From contig CAWIOU010000029.1 of the NCBI GenBank assembly GCA_963837805.1, positions 195,396 to 259,395 of the forward strand: DNA of 64,000 bases, in the 5' to 3' direction. The stretch's first letter is position 1, and each line of letters begins with the position of its first letter. The translations under genes were made by a program, and so were the position numbers. The notes under the pieces are model-generated. The model was not told where the DNA came from and searched no databases. It was given only the letters and a program-made list of their open reading frames with translations. The DNA is from Bog-756 sp963837805 (GTDB taxonomy: Bacteria; Actinomycetota; Acidimicrobiia; Acidimicrobiales; RAAP-2). This document shows positions 48,415 to 55,836 of this stretch, piece after piece.

Positions 48415-48447
48415 CCGACGCCACCGGGACGCCAGAATCCGGTTCTC

Positions 48448-48471
48448 TTGGTGGGCAAGATGTCCCACCAA
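48448..48471. promoter_or_regulatory. Palindromic operator upstream of tetR
   Basis: TTGGTGGG (48448-48455) and its exact complement CCCACCAA (48464-48471) are separated by eight bases, in the gap after the hydratase gene and 67 bases before the TetR start. This size and symmetry is usual for a TetR site, suggesting autoregulation. Confidence 0.45.
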
Positions 48472-48537
48472 TTAGTGGATGAGTCCTTCGCTGACGAAGG
48501 CACCGCCGTTTCCGCCCCCTCCAGTAGACTCCGGTCG

Positions 48538-49263
48538 ATGACCGAAGCGGAAACGGCGACCGAGGCGGAGCCCGAGGCGCTCGAACCAGGGATGAGCCGC
48601 CGGGAGCTGGCCCTGGCCCGGTCGCTGTTCGCCGCCCGGGCCCGGGCCGAGGACCGCCTCCAGCGCTTCCTCGACGCCGCGCTCGAGCTGATGAACGAGG
48701 GGGTTCCCGGCAAGGACTTCACCGTGCACGAGGTCGTGGAACGATCCGGCCAGTCGTTGCGGCTCTTCTACCAGTACTTCGGGGGAAAGCACGAGCTGTT
48801 GCTGGCGTTGTTCGAGGAGTCGGTCCGATCGACGGCCGAGTTCCTGCGCGGCCGCATTGCCGGCGAGGACGATGCCCTCGAGCGCATCCACCGGTTCGTG
48901 GTCGAGTACTACCGGCTCTGCCGCCCCCCGCTGCCGGGGGAGACCGTCGAGCGCCTGGCCACGGCCCCGGTAATGATGGACTTCGCCCAACAGCTCCTCA
49001 CCAGCTATCCCACCGAGGCGGCTCTGGCCTTCGTCCCGCTCGTCTCCTTGTTCGGCGAATTACTCGACGAAGCCGAATCCGTCGGATGCATCCGCTCCGG
49101 GCTCCGCCACAGCCCGGTCGCCGGGATGGCGCTCGAGGCGATCATGTTCAACGCCTTCTCCACCACCATCGCCGGGACGTCTCCCGGAGCCGGCGACGCC
49201 GATCCGGCCGAAGAGATCTGGGAGTTCATCCTCCACGGGGTGGGGACGGGCGGCCGGGCATAG
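48538..49263 (+). CDS. TetR-family transcriptional regulator
   Basis: TetR protein of about 241 residues. A charged 30-residue leader precedes the DNA-binding helices RFLDAALELMNEGVPGKDF, then TVHEVVERSGQSLRLFYQYF and GGKHELLLALFEESV. The C-terminal ligand domain has two Cys and many hydrophobic residues. ATG 48538 was chosen from the position of the leader; no strong ribosome site is seen and earlier in-frame codons exist. Its 3' end overlaps the second, convergent TetR gene by 38 bases. It probably responds to an acyl-CoA of the neighbouring operon. Confidence 0.85.
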   Translation: MTEAETATEAEPEALEPGMSRRELALARSLFAARARAEDRLQRFLDAALELMNEGVPGKDFTVHEVVERSGQSLRLFYQYFGGKHELLLALFEESVRSTAEFLRGRIAGEDDALERIHRFVVEYYRLCRPPLPGETVERLATAPVMMDFAQQLLTSYPTEAALAFVPLVSLFGELLDEAESVGCIRSGLRHSPVAGMALEAIMFNAFSTTIAGTSPGAGDADPAEEIWEFILHGVGTGGRA

Positions 49264-49921
49264 ACCCCCCGCCCGGGCCGCCGTCGGTGGTGCAGGCGGC
49301 CACACAGAACTCGACCAGGCGCTCCGTCTCCGCGTCCGTCGGCCGGTGGTGCCGCCACAGGAGGTCTTCGAGCCGACCGACGATGGCGTGGGCGACCAGC
49401 TCGGCATCGAGCTCGGGGTCGCCGCTGTCGAGCGCGGCGAGGGGTTCGTAGAGAAGGGTCGCCAGCCGGGCGCTGGTCGAGGTGTGGGGGACGGCCTCGG
49501 CCCGTCCCAGGTTCCCCGCGTTCCACAGGACGGCGAGGGTGGTGGCGGCGATGTCCTCGTCGGAGGCCTGGGACAGGACGCCCTCCACCCAGCGCCGAAC
49601 CTTGCCCACCGCCGTCTCCTCCTTGGCCATCTGGTGGGCCAGATAGCTCTGCAGCCGTTCGGTGCCGTCGTCGAGGATGGCGGCGACGAGCGCGTCCTTC
49701 GAGGCGAAGTGCCGGTAGAAGCCGTCGTTCGAGAGTCCGGCGGCGGCCACGATGTCGGCCACCCGGGGACGCGAGTCGGTCCCGCACCGTCGCATGACCG
49801 CACGTCCGGCGTCGAGCAGCCGACGCACCTCGTCCGTGTAGTCCGCCCCGCGCTTGGCCAGCGTCTGTCGGGCGATCCGCACAGCAACGTCATTCTGATC
49901 GGCCGGAGGTAGATTCTGCAT
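49226..49921 (-). CDS. TetR-family transcriptional regulator
   Basis: TetR protein of about 231 residues. The helix-turn-helix is RVADIVAAAGLSNDGFYRHF near residue 60, followed by ASKDALVAAILDDGTERLQ. The ligand domain includes RRWVEGVLSQASDEDIAATT and ends in a Gly/Pro-rich tail. ATG 49921 is 43 bases from the start of the divergent acyl-CoA dehydrogenase, so its operator almost certainly lies in that gap and it probably controls the dehydrogenase-kinase operon as well as itself. Confidence 0.9.
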   Translation of the reverse strand: MQNLPPADQNDVAVRIARQTLAKRGADYTDEVRRLLDAGRAVMRRCGTDSRPRVADIVAAAGLSNDGFYRHFASKDALVAAILDDGTERLQSYLAHQMAKEETAVGKVRRWVEGVLSQASDEDIAATTLAVLWNAGNLGRAEAVPHTSTSARLATLLYEPLAALDSGDPELDAELVAHAIVGRLEDLLWRHHRPTDAETERLVEFCVAACTTDGGPGGGSMPGRPSPPRGG

Positions 49922-49940
49922 CTCTGGAATGTTATTCTGC
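49913..49940. promoter_or_regulatory. Divergent tetR/dehydrogenase promoter with repeats
   Basis: ATTCTGC occurs twice (49913-49919 and 49934-49940), 21 bases apart. GAATGTTATTC (49927-49937) is a small inverted repeat lying inside the 43-base gap between the two starts. These are the best candidates for the TetR site. Confidence 0.45.
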
Positions 49941-49964
49941 CACCGACGAGGAGGGGAGATCCAG

Positions 49965-51266
49965 ATGGCCTGGGATTTCGAGACCGACCCCGAGTTCCAA
50001 CCCAAGTTGGACTGGGCGGATGCGTTCGTGCGATCGGAGGTGGAGCCGCTCGACATGCTGTGGCGCGGCCTCGAGTTCACGCCTCCGGACGAGACGCTGC
50101 GCACGATCATCGATCCACTCAAGGACCAGGTGCGGGCCCAGGACCTGTGGGCCACCCACCTGGGGCCCGAGCTCGGCGGCCAGGGCCACGGGCAGCTCAA
50201 GCTCTCGCTCCTCAACGAGATCCTGGGCGGGTCGTCGTGGGCGCCGGTCATCTTCGGCTGCCAGGCACCCGATACCGGCAACGCCGAGATCATCGCCCAC
50301 TACGGCACCGAGGACCAGAAGGAGCGGTACCTGCGACCACTGCTGGAGGGGGGCATCTTCTCCTGCTACTCGATGACCGAGCCCCAGGGCGGCTCGGACC
50401 CCTCCCTGTTCGAGACCCGCGCCTACCGGGACGGCGACGAGTGGATCCTCAGCGGGTGGAAGTTCTTCTCCTCGAACGCCCGGACGGCTTCGTTCCTCAT
50501 CGTCATGGCCGTCACCAACCCCGAGGTGTCGGCGTACGAGGGTATGTCCATGTTCCTCGTCCCCACCGACACTCCGGGCATCGAGATCGTCCGCGACATC
50601 GGTCTGGCCGGTGAGCCCGCCGGCGAGGGTTCCCACGCCCTCATCCACTACGACGAGGTGCGCCTGCCCGCCGAGGCGCTGCTCGGGGGCGAGGGTCAGG
50701 CCTTCGCCATCGCCCAGACCCGCCTCGGCGGCGGTCGGATCCACCACGCCATGCGGACCATCGGGATGGCCCGACGAGGGCTCGATGCCATGTGCGAGCG
50801 GGCCCTCAGCCGGCAGGTGCAGGGCGGCAGGCTGTCGGACAAGCAGTTCGTGCAGGGCTACATCGCCGACTCCTACGCCCAGCTCATGCAGTTCCGGTTG
50901 TACGTCCTCTATACGGCGTGGTTGATAGACAAGCACAACAACTACCAGAAGGTGCGCAAGGACATCGCCGCCATCAAGGTCCTGATGCCCGGGGTCCTCC
51001 ACGACATCGCCTGGCGGACCATCCAGATCCACGGCGCACTGGGCATTAGCAACGAGATGCCGTTCCACTCGATGCTGATCGGAGCCAGCGTGATGGGTCT
51101 GGCCGACGGCCCGACCGAGGTACACAAGGTGACCGTTGCCCGACAGGTGCTGCGCGACTACCGGGCCAGCGACGACCTGTGGCCGACCCAGCACCTGCCG
51201 AAGCGTCGCGAAGCGGCACGCGAGAAATTCGCCGCACTCCTTGAGCACGAGGTGGGAAATCTCTGA
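49965..51266 (+). CDS. Acyl-CoA dehydrogenase, ACAD10/11 (LvaC)-like
   Basis: Dehydrogenase-fold protein of 433 residues. The FAD region is YSMTEPQGGSDPSLFETRAY near residue 135, then WKFFSSNARTASFLIVMAV. The C-terminal part is IQIHGALGISNEMPFHSML with LADGPTEVHKVTVARQVLRD, the spelling typical of ACAD10/ACAD11 and LvaC-like proteins rather than of ordinary beta-oxidation enzymes. ATG 49965 follows GAGGAGGGGAG. One base overlaps the APH-type kinase gene (TGATG). In known systems such a pair converts 4-hydroxyacyl-CoA through a phosphorylated intermediate to 3-hydroxyacyl-CoA; that function is inferred here. Confidence 0.88.
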   Translation: MAWDFETDPEFQPKLDWADAFVRSEVEPLDMLWRGLEFTPPDETLRTIIDPLKDQVRAQDLWATHLGPELGGQGHGQLKLSLLNEILGGSSWAPVIFGCQAPDTGNAEIIAHYGTEDQKERYLRPLLEGGIFSCYSMTEPQGGSDPSLFETRAYRDGDEWILSGWKFFSSNARTASFLIVMAVTNPEVSAYEGMSMFLVPTDTPGIEIVRDIGLAGEPAGEGSHALIHYDEVRLPAEALLGGEGQAFAIAQTRLGGGRIHHAMRTIGMARRGLDAMCERALSRQVQGGRLSDKQFVQGYIADSYAQLMQFRLYVLYTAWLIDKHNNYQKVRKDIAAIKVLMPGVLHDIAWRTIQIHGALGISNEMPFHSMLIGASVMGLADGPTEVHKVTVARQVLRDYRASDDLWPTQHLPKRREAAREKFAALLEHEVGNL

Positions 51267-52276
51267 TGATCGATATCGAACGACTGGCCACCTGGATGGA
51301 CGGGCAGGGTCTCGGGGTGGGTGCGCCCATCGAGCACGCCTTCGTCTCGGGTGGAACCCAGAACGAGATCTACGAGATCCGGCGGGGCGACGTCCACGGC
51401 GCCCTCCGGATCCCACCACCGTCGGCCCCGGAGAGCCGCGACGTCGGGATCCTGCGCGAGTGGCGGATCATCGAGGCGCTCGATGGCACCGATGTCCCCC
51501 ACACCGCGGCCATCGCCGCCTGTGACGACCGGTCCGTCCTCGGCCGCACCTTCTACCTGATGGGCTACGTCGACGGCTGGTCGCCGATGAACACCGACGG
51601 TTGGCCGGAGCCCTTCGACACCGACCTCGAGGCCAGGAAGGGCCTCGCCTTCGAGCTGGTCGACGGCATCTCCCTGCTCTCGAGAGTCGACTGGCAGGCC
51701 AAGGGCCTCGACGATCTGGGCCACCCCGACGGCTTCCACGAGCGACAGGTCGACCGGTGGACGGCGTTCCTCGAGCGGATCAAGGGACGCGAGCTGCCCG
51801 GGTTCGACGAGGCCTCGGCCTGGCTGCGGGAGCACCGGCCGATCGACTTCGTCCCCGGTCTCATGCACGGCGACTACCAGTTCGCCAACGTCATGTACCG
51901 GCACGGGGCACCGGCCCGGATGGCAGCCATCGTGGACTGGGAGATGGGCACGGTGGGTGATCCCAAGCTCGACCTGGCCTGGGTGGTCAACGGGTGGCCC
52001 GAGGACACCAGCGAGCCGTCCGGCGTCTCCTACGTGGACATGACCGGCATGCCGTCGCGCTCGGCCATGCTGAGCCGGTACTCCGAGGTGTCCGGCCGAC
52101 AGGTCGACGACATCGACTACTACTGCGTGCTGGCCAAGTGGAAGCTGGCCGTCGTCCTCGAACAGGGGTTCCAGCGGGCCGGCGACAACCCCACGCTCCA
52201 GACCTACGGGCCGGTGGTGCTCGAGCTGATGCAGGGGGCCGCCGACCTGGCGGAGACCTCGGACTACCGCTCGTGA
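51266..52276 (+). CDS. APH-family phosphotransferase (ACAD10/11 N-terminal-domain-like, LvaA-like)
   Basis: Kinase-fold protein of 336 residues. After a glycine-poor nucleotide loop region (FVSGGTQNEIYEIRRG), the catalytic loop is GLMHGDYQFANVMY near residue 200 (the HGDxxxxN motif) and the metal Asp is in AIVDWEMGTVGDPKLDLAW near 222. This is the aminoglycoside-phosphotransferase-like group fused to dehydrogenases in ACAD10/ACAD11 and free-standing as LvaA in Pseudomonas levulinate catabolism. It overlaps both neighbours. It is unlikely to be an antibiotic-resistance gene; phosphorylation of a hydroxyacyl-CoA is the probable role. Confidence 0.88.
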   Translation: MIDIERLATWMDGQGLGVGAPIEHAFVSGGTQNEIYEIRRGDVHGALRIPPPSAPESRDVGILREWRIIEALDGTDVPHTAAIAACDDRSVLGRTFYLMGYVDGWSPMNTDGWPEPFDTDLEARKGLAFELVDGISLLSRVDWQAKGLDDLGHPDGFHERQVDRWTAFLERIKGRELPGFDEASAWLREHRPIDFVPGLMHGDYQFANVMYRHGAPARMAAIVDWEMGTVGDPKLDLAWVVNGWPEDTSEPSGVSYVDMTGMPSRSAMLSRYSEVSGRQVDDIDYYCVLAKWKLAVVLEQGFQRAGDNPTLQTYGPVVLELMQGAADLAETSDYRS

Positions 52277-53055
52277 CCGGGCCGACGACCGAACTGGTGC
52301 GGGAGCGCCAGGGTGCGCTCTCGCTCCTCCGACTGAACCGGCCCGAGGCCCGCAACTCGCTGACCACCGGACTCGTCGCCGAACTGGGCGCGGGCCTGAT
52401 CGAAGCCGAGTCCGACCCCGACATCCGTGCCGTGGTCCTCACCGGCACCGGTGACCGCGCCTTCTGCTCGGGCATGGACCTCCGGTCGTTCTCCGAAGGG
52501 GACGTGCCCGGAGCCACCCCGGGCGAGTCGACGGAGGCCTTCTACCGGCTCCTGCGGGGCGAGACGAGTGTCCCCGTCATCGGTGCGGCCAACGGTTCGG
52601 CGGTGGCGGGTGGGCTCGAGCTGCTGCTCGGTTGCGACGTGGTGATCGCCTCCAGCGAGGCGCGGTTCGGTCTCCCCGAGGTGAAGCGCGGTCTCTTCGC
52701 AGCCGGCGGAGGCGCCTTGATCGGCAACCGGATCCCGCTGGCGGTGGCCCTCGAGCTGACCCTCACCGGCGACCTGGTGGATGCGTCCCGGGCTTACCAG
52801 GTCGGGCTGGTCAATGCGGTGGTGGCGCCGGCGGACGTCTGGCCCACCGCCCTGGCCATGGCCGAGCGGATCGCCGCCAACGGCCCCCTCGGTCTCGCCG
52901 CCAGCAAGGAACTGGTCCGTCTGAGCGTTTCGGACCCGGTGGTGGCACGGGAGCGTCAGGCGGAGTGGTCGGCGGTGGTTTTCGCCAGCGAGGACGCCAT
53001 GGAAGGCGCCCGCGCCTACGTCGAGAAGCGCGACCCGGTGTGGAGGGGCCGCTGA
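52273..53055 (+). CDS. Enoyl-CoA hydratase
   Basis: Crotonase-fold protein of 260 residues. It has GDRAFCSGMDLRSFSEGDV near residue 63, GAANGSAVAGGLELLLGCDV near 108 with the Glu of GGLELLL, and GLPEVKRGLFAAGGGALIG near 137 with the second Glu. Both catalytic acids are therefore present, unlike the other two hydratase-like proteins in this window. The final EGARAYVEKRDPVWRGR is typical. GTG 52273 overlaps the kinase stop by four bases. Confidence 0.92.
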   Translation: MTGPTTELVRERQGALSLLRLNRPEARNSLTTGLVAELGAGLIEAESDPDIRAVVLTGTGDRAFCSGMDLRSFSEGDVPGATPGESTEAFYRLLRGETSVPVIGAANGSAVAGGLELLLGCDVVIASSEARFGLPEVKRGLFAAGGGALIGNRIPLAVALELTLTGDLVDASRAYQVGLVNAVVAPADVWPTALAMAERIAANGPLGLAASKELVRLSVSDPVVARERQAEWSAVVFASEDAMEGARAYVEKRDPVWRGR

Positions 53056-53056
53056 G

Positions 53057-54049
53057 GTGAGGGCCGCGGTGTGCCGGGCCTACGGGCCGCCGGAGATGGT
53101 CGCCGTGGGTGACGTCCCCTCACCGGTGCTCGGCAACGGGCAGGTCCGGGTCCGGATCAGCGCCGCCGCCGTCAACTTCCCCGACATCCTCCTCGTCGCC
53201 GACCAGTACCAGGTCACCCTTCCGGTCCCGTTCGTCCCGGGCAGCGAGTTCGTGGGCACGGTCGCCGAGGTGGCCGACCGGGTGCAGGGAGTGGCGGTCG
53301 GCGACCGCGTCCTCGGCACGGTGATCGCCGGCGCCTTCGCCGAGGAGGTGGCCGTCTCCGCCGGGGCGGTGCGCACCGTCCCGTCCGGGGTCGACGACCG
53401 TCACGCCGCCGCCTTCGGGGTGGCCTGGAGGACTGCGTACCACGTCCTCCGTTCCGTGGCCCGGCTGCAGCCCGGCGACGAACTCATCGTCCTCGGTGCC
53501 GGCGGCAGCGTCGGCCTGGCCGCGGTCCGGCTGGGCACCTGCCTCGGAGCATCGGTGACGGCGGTGGCTTCGTCGGCGGCCAAGCTGGAGGCCGCCGCCG
53601 GCAGTGGCGCGGTCAATCTCATCGACCACACGTCGGTCGACGTGCGGGCCTCGCTGCGCCAGCTCCTGCCCGAGGGCGCGGACGTCGTGGTCGACCCGGT
53701 TGGCGGCGACCTGGCTGAGCCGGCGTTGCGGTCGCTGGCATGGGGCGGCCGGTTCGTGACCGTCGGCTACGCCTCGGGTGTGATCCCCCGGATCCCGCTC
53801 AATCTCGTGCTCCTGAAGGGATGTCAGGTGCTCGGGTTCCAGTTCCGGGACTTCGCCGAGCACTGCCCCGACGAGCTCCGTCGCAACGACGACGAGCTGT
53901 TCGCGCTCCTGGCCGAGGGGAAGGTGTCGCCCCACCTCGGGGCCACCTTCGCCCTCGACGACGTGGTCGCCGCCCTGGAGCTGGTGGCCGGGGGCCGGGT
54001 GGTGGGCAAGGTCATCCTCGAGGTGGCGGCACCGAACCGGGGCGGATGA
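53057..54049 (+). CDS. NADPH:quinone oxidoreductase-like (zinc-less MDR) protein
   Basis: Medium-chain dehydrogenase/reductase of 330 residues. It has VNFPDILLVADQYQ, FVPGSEFVGTVAEV and VGDRVLGTV in the catalytic half, and LIVLGAGGSVGLAAVRLGTC near residue 145 for NADPH. No zinc-ligand cysteines are seen, placing it with quinone oxidoreductase / enoyl reductase-like enzymes. GTG 53057 follows the hydratase stop directly and the stop overlaps the SDR (ATGA). In the operon it may reduce an enoyl-CoA or recycle a redox partner. Confidence 0.9.
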   Translation: MRAAVCRAYGPPEMVAVGDVPSPVLGNGQVRVRISAAAVNFPDILLVADQYQVTLPVPFVPGSEFVGTVAEVADRVQGVAVGDRVLGTVIAGAFAEEVAVSAGAVRTVPSGVDDRHAAAFGVAWRTAYHVLRSVARLQPGDELIVLGAGGSVGLAAVRLGTCLGASVTAVASSAAKLEAAAGSGAVNLIDHTSVDVRASLRQLLPEGADVVVDPVGGDLAEPALRSLAWGGRFVTVGYASGVIPRIPLNLVLLKGCQVLGFQFRDFAEHCPDELRRNDDELFALLAEGKVSPHLGATFALDDVVAALELVAGGRVVGKVILEVAAPNRGG

Positions 54050-54840
54050 ATCTCACCGGCCGCTCGGCGCTGGTCACCGGTGGCGCCGGAGGACTGGGCT
54101 CGGCGACCGCGCACCGCCTCGTCGGGTGCGGGATGCGGGTCGTCGTGCTCGACCGTGACGTGGACGACGAGCGGGCGCGGGCCCTCGATCTCGGCGGGGT
54201 GTCATCGGTGGTGCGCGGCGACGTCACCGACGATGGCGCCGTCGGCGCGGCCATCGATCGGGCCCGCTCGTTCGGGCCGCTGGCGGTGCTGGCCCAGGTG
54301 GCCGGTGGCGCGGTGACTGGCGGACCGACGGTGGGACCGGACGGCTCCGCCCACGATCTGGCGTCGTTCACCCGGACGATGACGATCAACGCGGTGGGGA
54401 CCTTCAACGTGGTCCGCCTGGTGGCGTCGGCGATGGCGGCGAACCAACCCGACGCCGACGGCCAGCGGGGGGTGCTGATCACCACCGCCTCGGTGGCCGG
54501 CTACGAGGGCCAGCGCGGCCAGGTGGCCTATGCATCGGCGAAAGCGGCGATCCTCGGGATGACGCTCCCGGCGGCGCGGGACCTGGCCCCCCTGGGTATC
54601 CGGATCTGCGCCATCGCCCCCGGCCCGATGGCCACGCCGGTCATGCTCGGACTGATGGGCCGGCTCGAGGAGGATCCCACCGCGGGGATGGTCTTCCCCG
54701 CTCGGATGGGCCGGCCCGAGGAGTTCGCCGCCCTGGTCGAATCGATCGCCCGGAACCCCTATCTGAACGGTGAGAACATCAGGCTCGACGGCGCCCTGCG
54801 ACTCGCCTACCGGCCGGGGACCCCTCCAGCCGGCCGCTGA
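54046..54840 (+). CDS. HSD10-type short-chain dehydrogenase
   Basis: SDR of 264 residues. It has ALVTGGAGGLGSATAHRLVG, LAQVAGGAVTGGPTVGPDG, LITTASVAGYEGQRGQVAY for Ser, AYASAKAAILGMTLPAARDL for Tyr/Lys and NPYLNGENIRLDGALRLAY at the end. The group oxidises 3-hydroxyacyl-CoAs, including 2-methyl-branched ones. It is the intact relative of the frameshifted gene at 34765. ATG 54046 overlaps the previous stop by four bases. It closes the dehydrogenase / kinase / hydratase / reductase operon as the 3-hydroxyacyl-CoA oxidation step. Confidence 0.93.
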   Translation: MNLTGRSALVTGGAGGLGSATAHRLVGCGMRVVVLDRDVDDERARALDLGGVSSVVRGDVTDDGAVGAAIDRARSFGPLAVLAQVAGGAVTGGPTVGPDGSAHDLASFTRTMTINAVGTFNVVRLVASAMAANQPDADGQRGVLITTASVAGYEGQRGQVAYASAKAAILGMTLPAARDLAPLGIRICAIAPGPMATPVMLGLMGRLEEDPTAGMVFPARMGRPEEFAALVESIARNPYLNGENIRLDGALRLAYRPGTPPAGR

Positions 54841-54870
54841 CCCGGCCGATCCGCAGGCTGGTCGCTCTGC

Positions 54871-55836
54871 TCAGAGGGGGAGGAGCGGCGGGAGCCGCCG
54901 GCTCCCGATCAGCTGCTGGCCGAGGTCGGTGGTGAGCGCCGCCGCGGTGCCGAGCAGCGCGTCCAGCACCAGGATCCGGCGGACGTAGTGGTGGAAGGGA
55001 TGCTCGACGGTGAAGCCGATGCCGGCCAGGACCTGCTGGCCGTGGCGGGCCGCGGTCCGGGCCTGGCGCCCGGCCACCGCCTTGGCCATGGCCGCGGTGT
55101 CCGCCGATCCGTCGAGCCACGCCGCATCGAGCATCGCCGCGGCCAGATCGATGCCGACCCGCGTCTCGGCCAGCCGGTGGCGGACGGCTTGGAAGGAGGC
55201 GATGGGACGGTCGAACTGGATGCGCCCGCGGGCGTGTTCACAGGCCAGCTCGAGCATGGCCCGCGACGCGCCGACCAGCTCGTGGGCGACAGCCAGCCGG
55301 CCGAGCGCGGTGGCTATCGCCCAATCGGCGGCCGGGACCTCCACCCCGGCCCCGACGCCCTCGATCTCGCCGGTCACCTCGAGGAGGCAGAGGCGCGGGT
55401 CGACACCCTCGATCGGCCGCAACCGGAGCGAGCCCGTCGGGACCGTGATCATGTGCACCCGGTGGTCGACCGAGGTCGCGACGAGGGCCGACGGTTGGTC
55501 GAGGAGGCCATCACCGGCGAGGCCGTGGACCCGGAGGACACCTCGGGCGACGGTACCGGGCGGATCGGACCGGCCGGCCCCGGGCAGCACCATCCCGCGG
55601 CCGGGTCCACCGGCCACGCCCAGCGGGCCGGCCATGACCGAGGCCAGCGCAGACGACCGGGTGGTGGTGGCCCCCTGCACCTCGAACAGCAGTGCGATGG
55701 CCGGCCGGGGGTCGGAGGCCAAGGCGTCCCACCACCCCAGCCCGTCGAGGGCGGCGTCGAGCGGACCACCGTCGCGGTGGGCAGCCGCGTTCTGGAGGCC
55801 CCGCTCGAACAGGGCCAGCTCCTCGACGTCCATCAT
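54871..55836 (-). CDS. Acyl-CoA dehydrogenase, smaller subunit of a pair
   Basis: Dehydrogenase of 321 residues with a degenerate N-terminal half (LDAALDGLGWWDALASDPRP). The C-terminal half is RGRIQFDRPIASFQAVRHRL near residue 205 and LAGIGFTVEHPFHHYVRRIL near 275. The FAD motif is missing and the usual HGGIG is reduced to LAGIG, so it is the partner subunit. ATG 55836 overlaps the larger subunit's stop by four bases. This is the third such pair in the window. It converges on the SDR at 54840. Confidence 0.87.
   Translation of the reverse strand: MMDVEELALFERGLQNAAAHRDGGPLDAALDGLGWWDALASDPRPAIALLFEVQGATTTRSSALASVMAGPLGVAGGPGRGMVLPGAGRSDPPGTVARGVLRVHGLAGDGLLDQPSALVATSVDHRVHMITVPTGSLRLRPIEGVDPRLCLLEVTGEIEGVGAGVEVPAADWAIATALGRLAVAHELVGASRAMLELACEHARGRIQFDRPIASFQAVRHRLAETRVGIDLAAAMLDAAWLDGSADTAAMAKAVAGRQARTAARHGQQVLAGIGFTVEHPFHHYVRRILVLDALLGTAAALTTDLGQQLIGSRRLPPLLPL

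Noticed and set aside
51266..52276. Aminoglycoside resistance kinase
   Set aside because: The HGDxxxxN motif is shared by the whole APH family; the tight operon with an ACAD10/11-like dehydrogenase and hydratase points to acyl-CoA metabolism.
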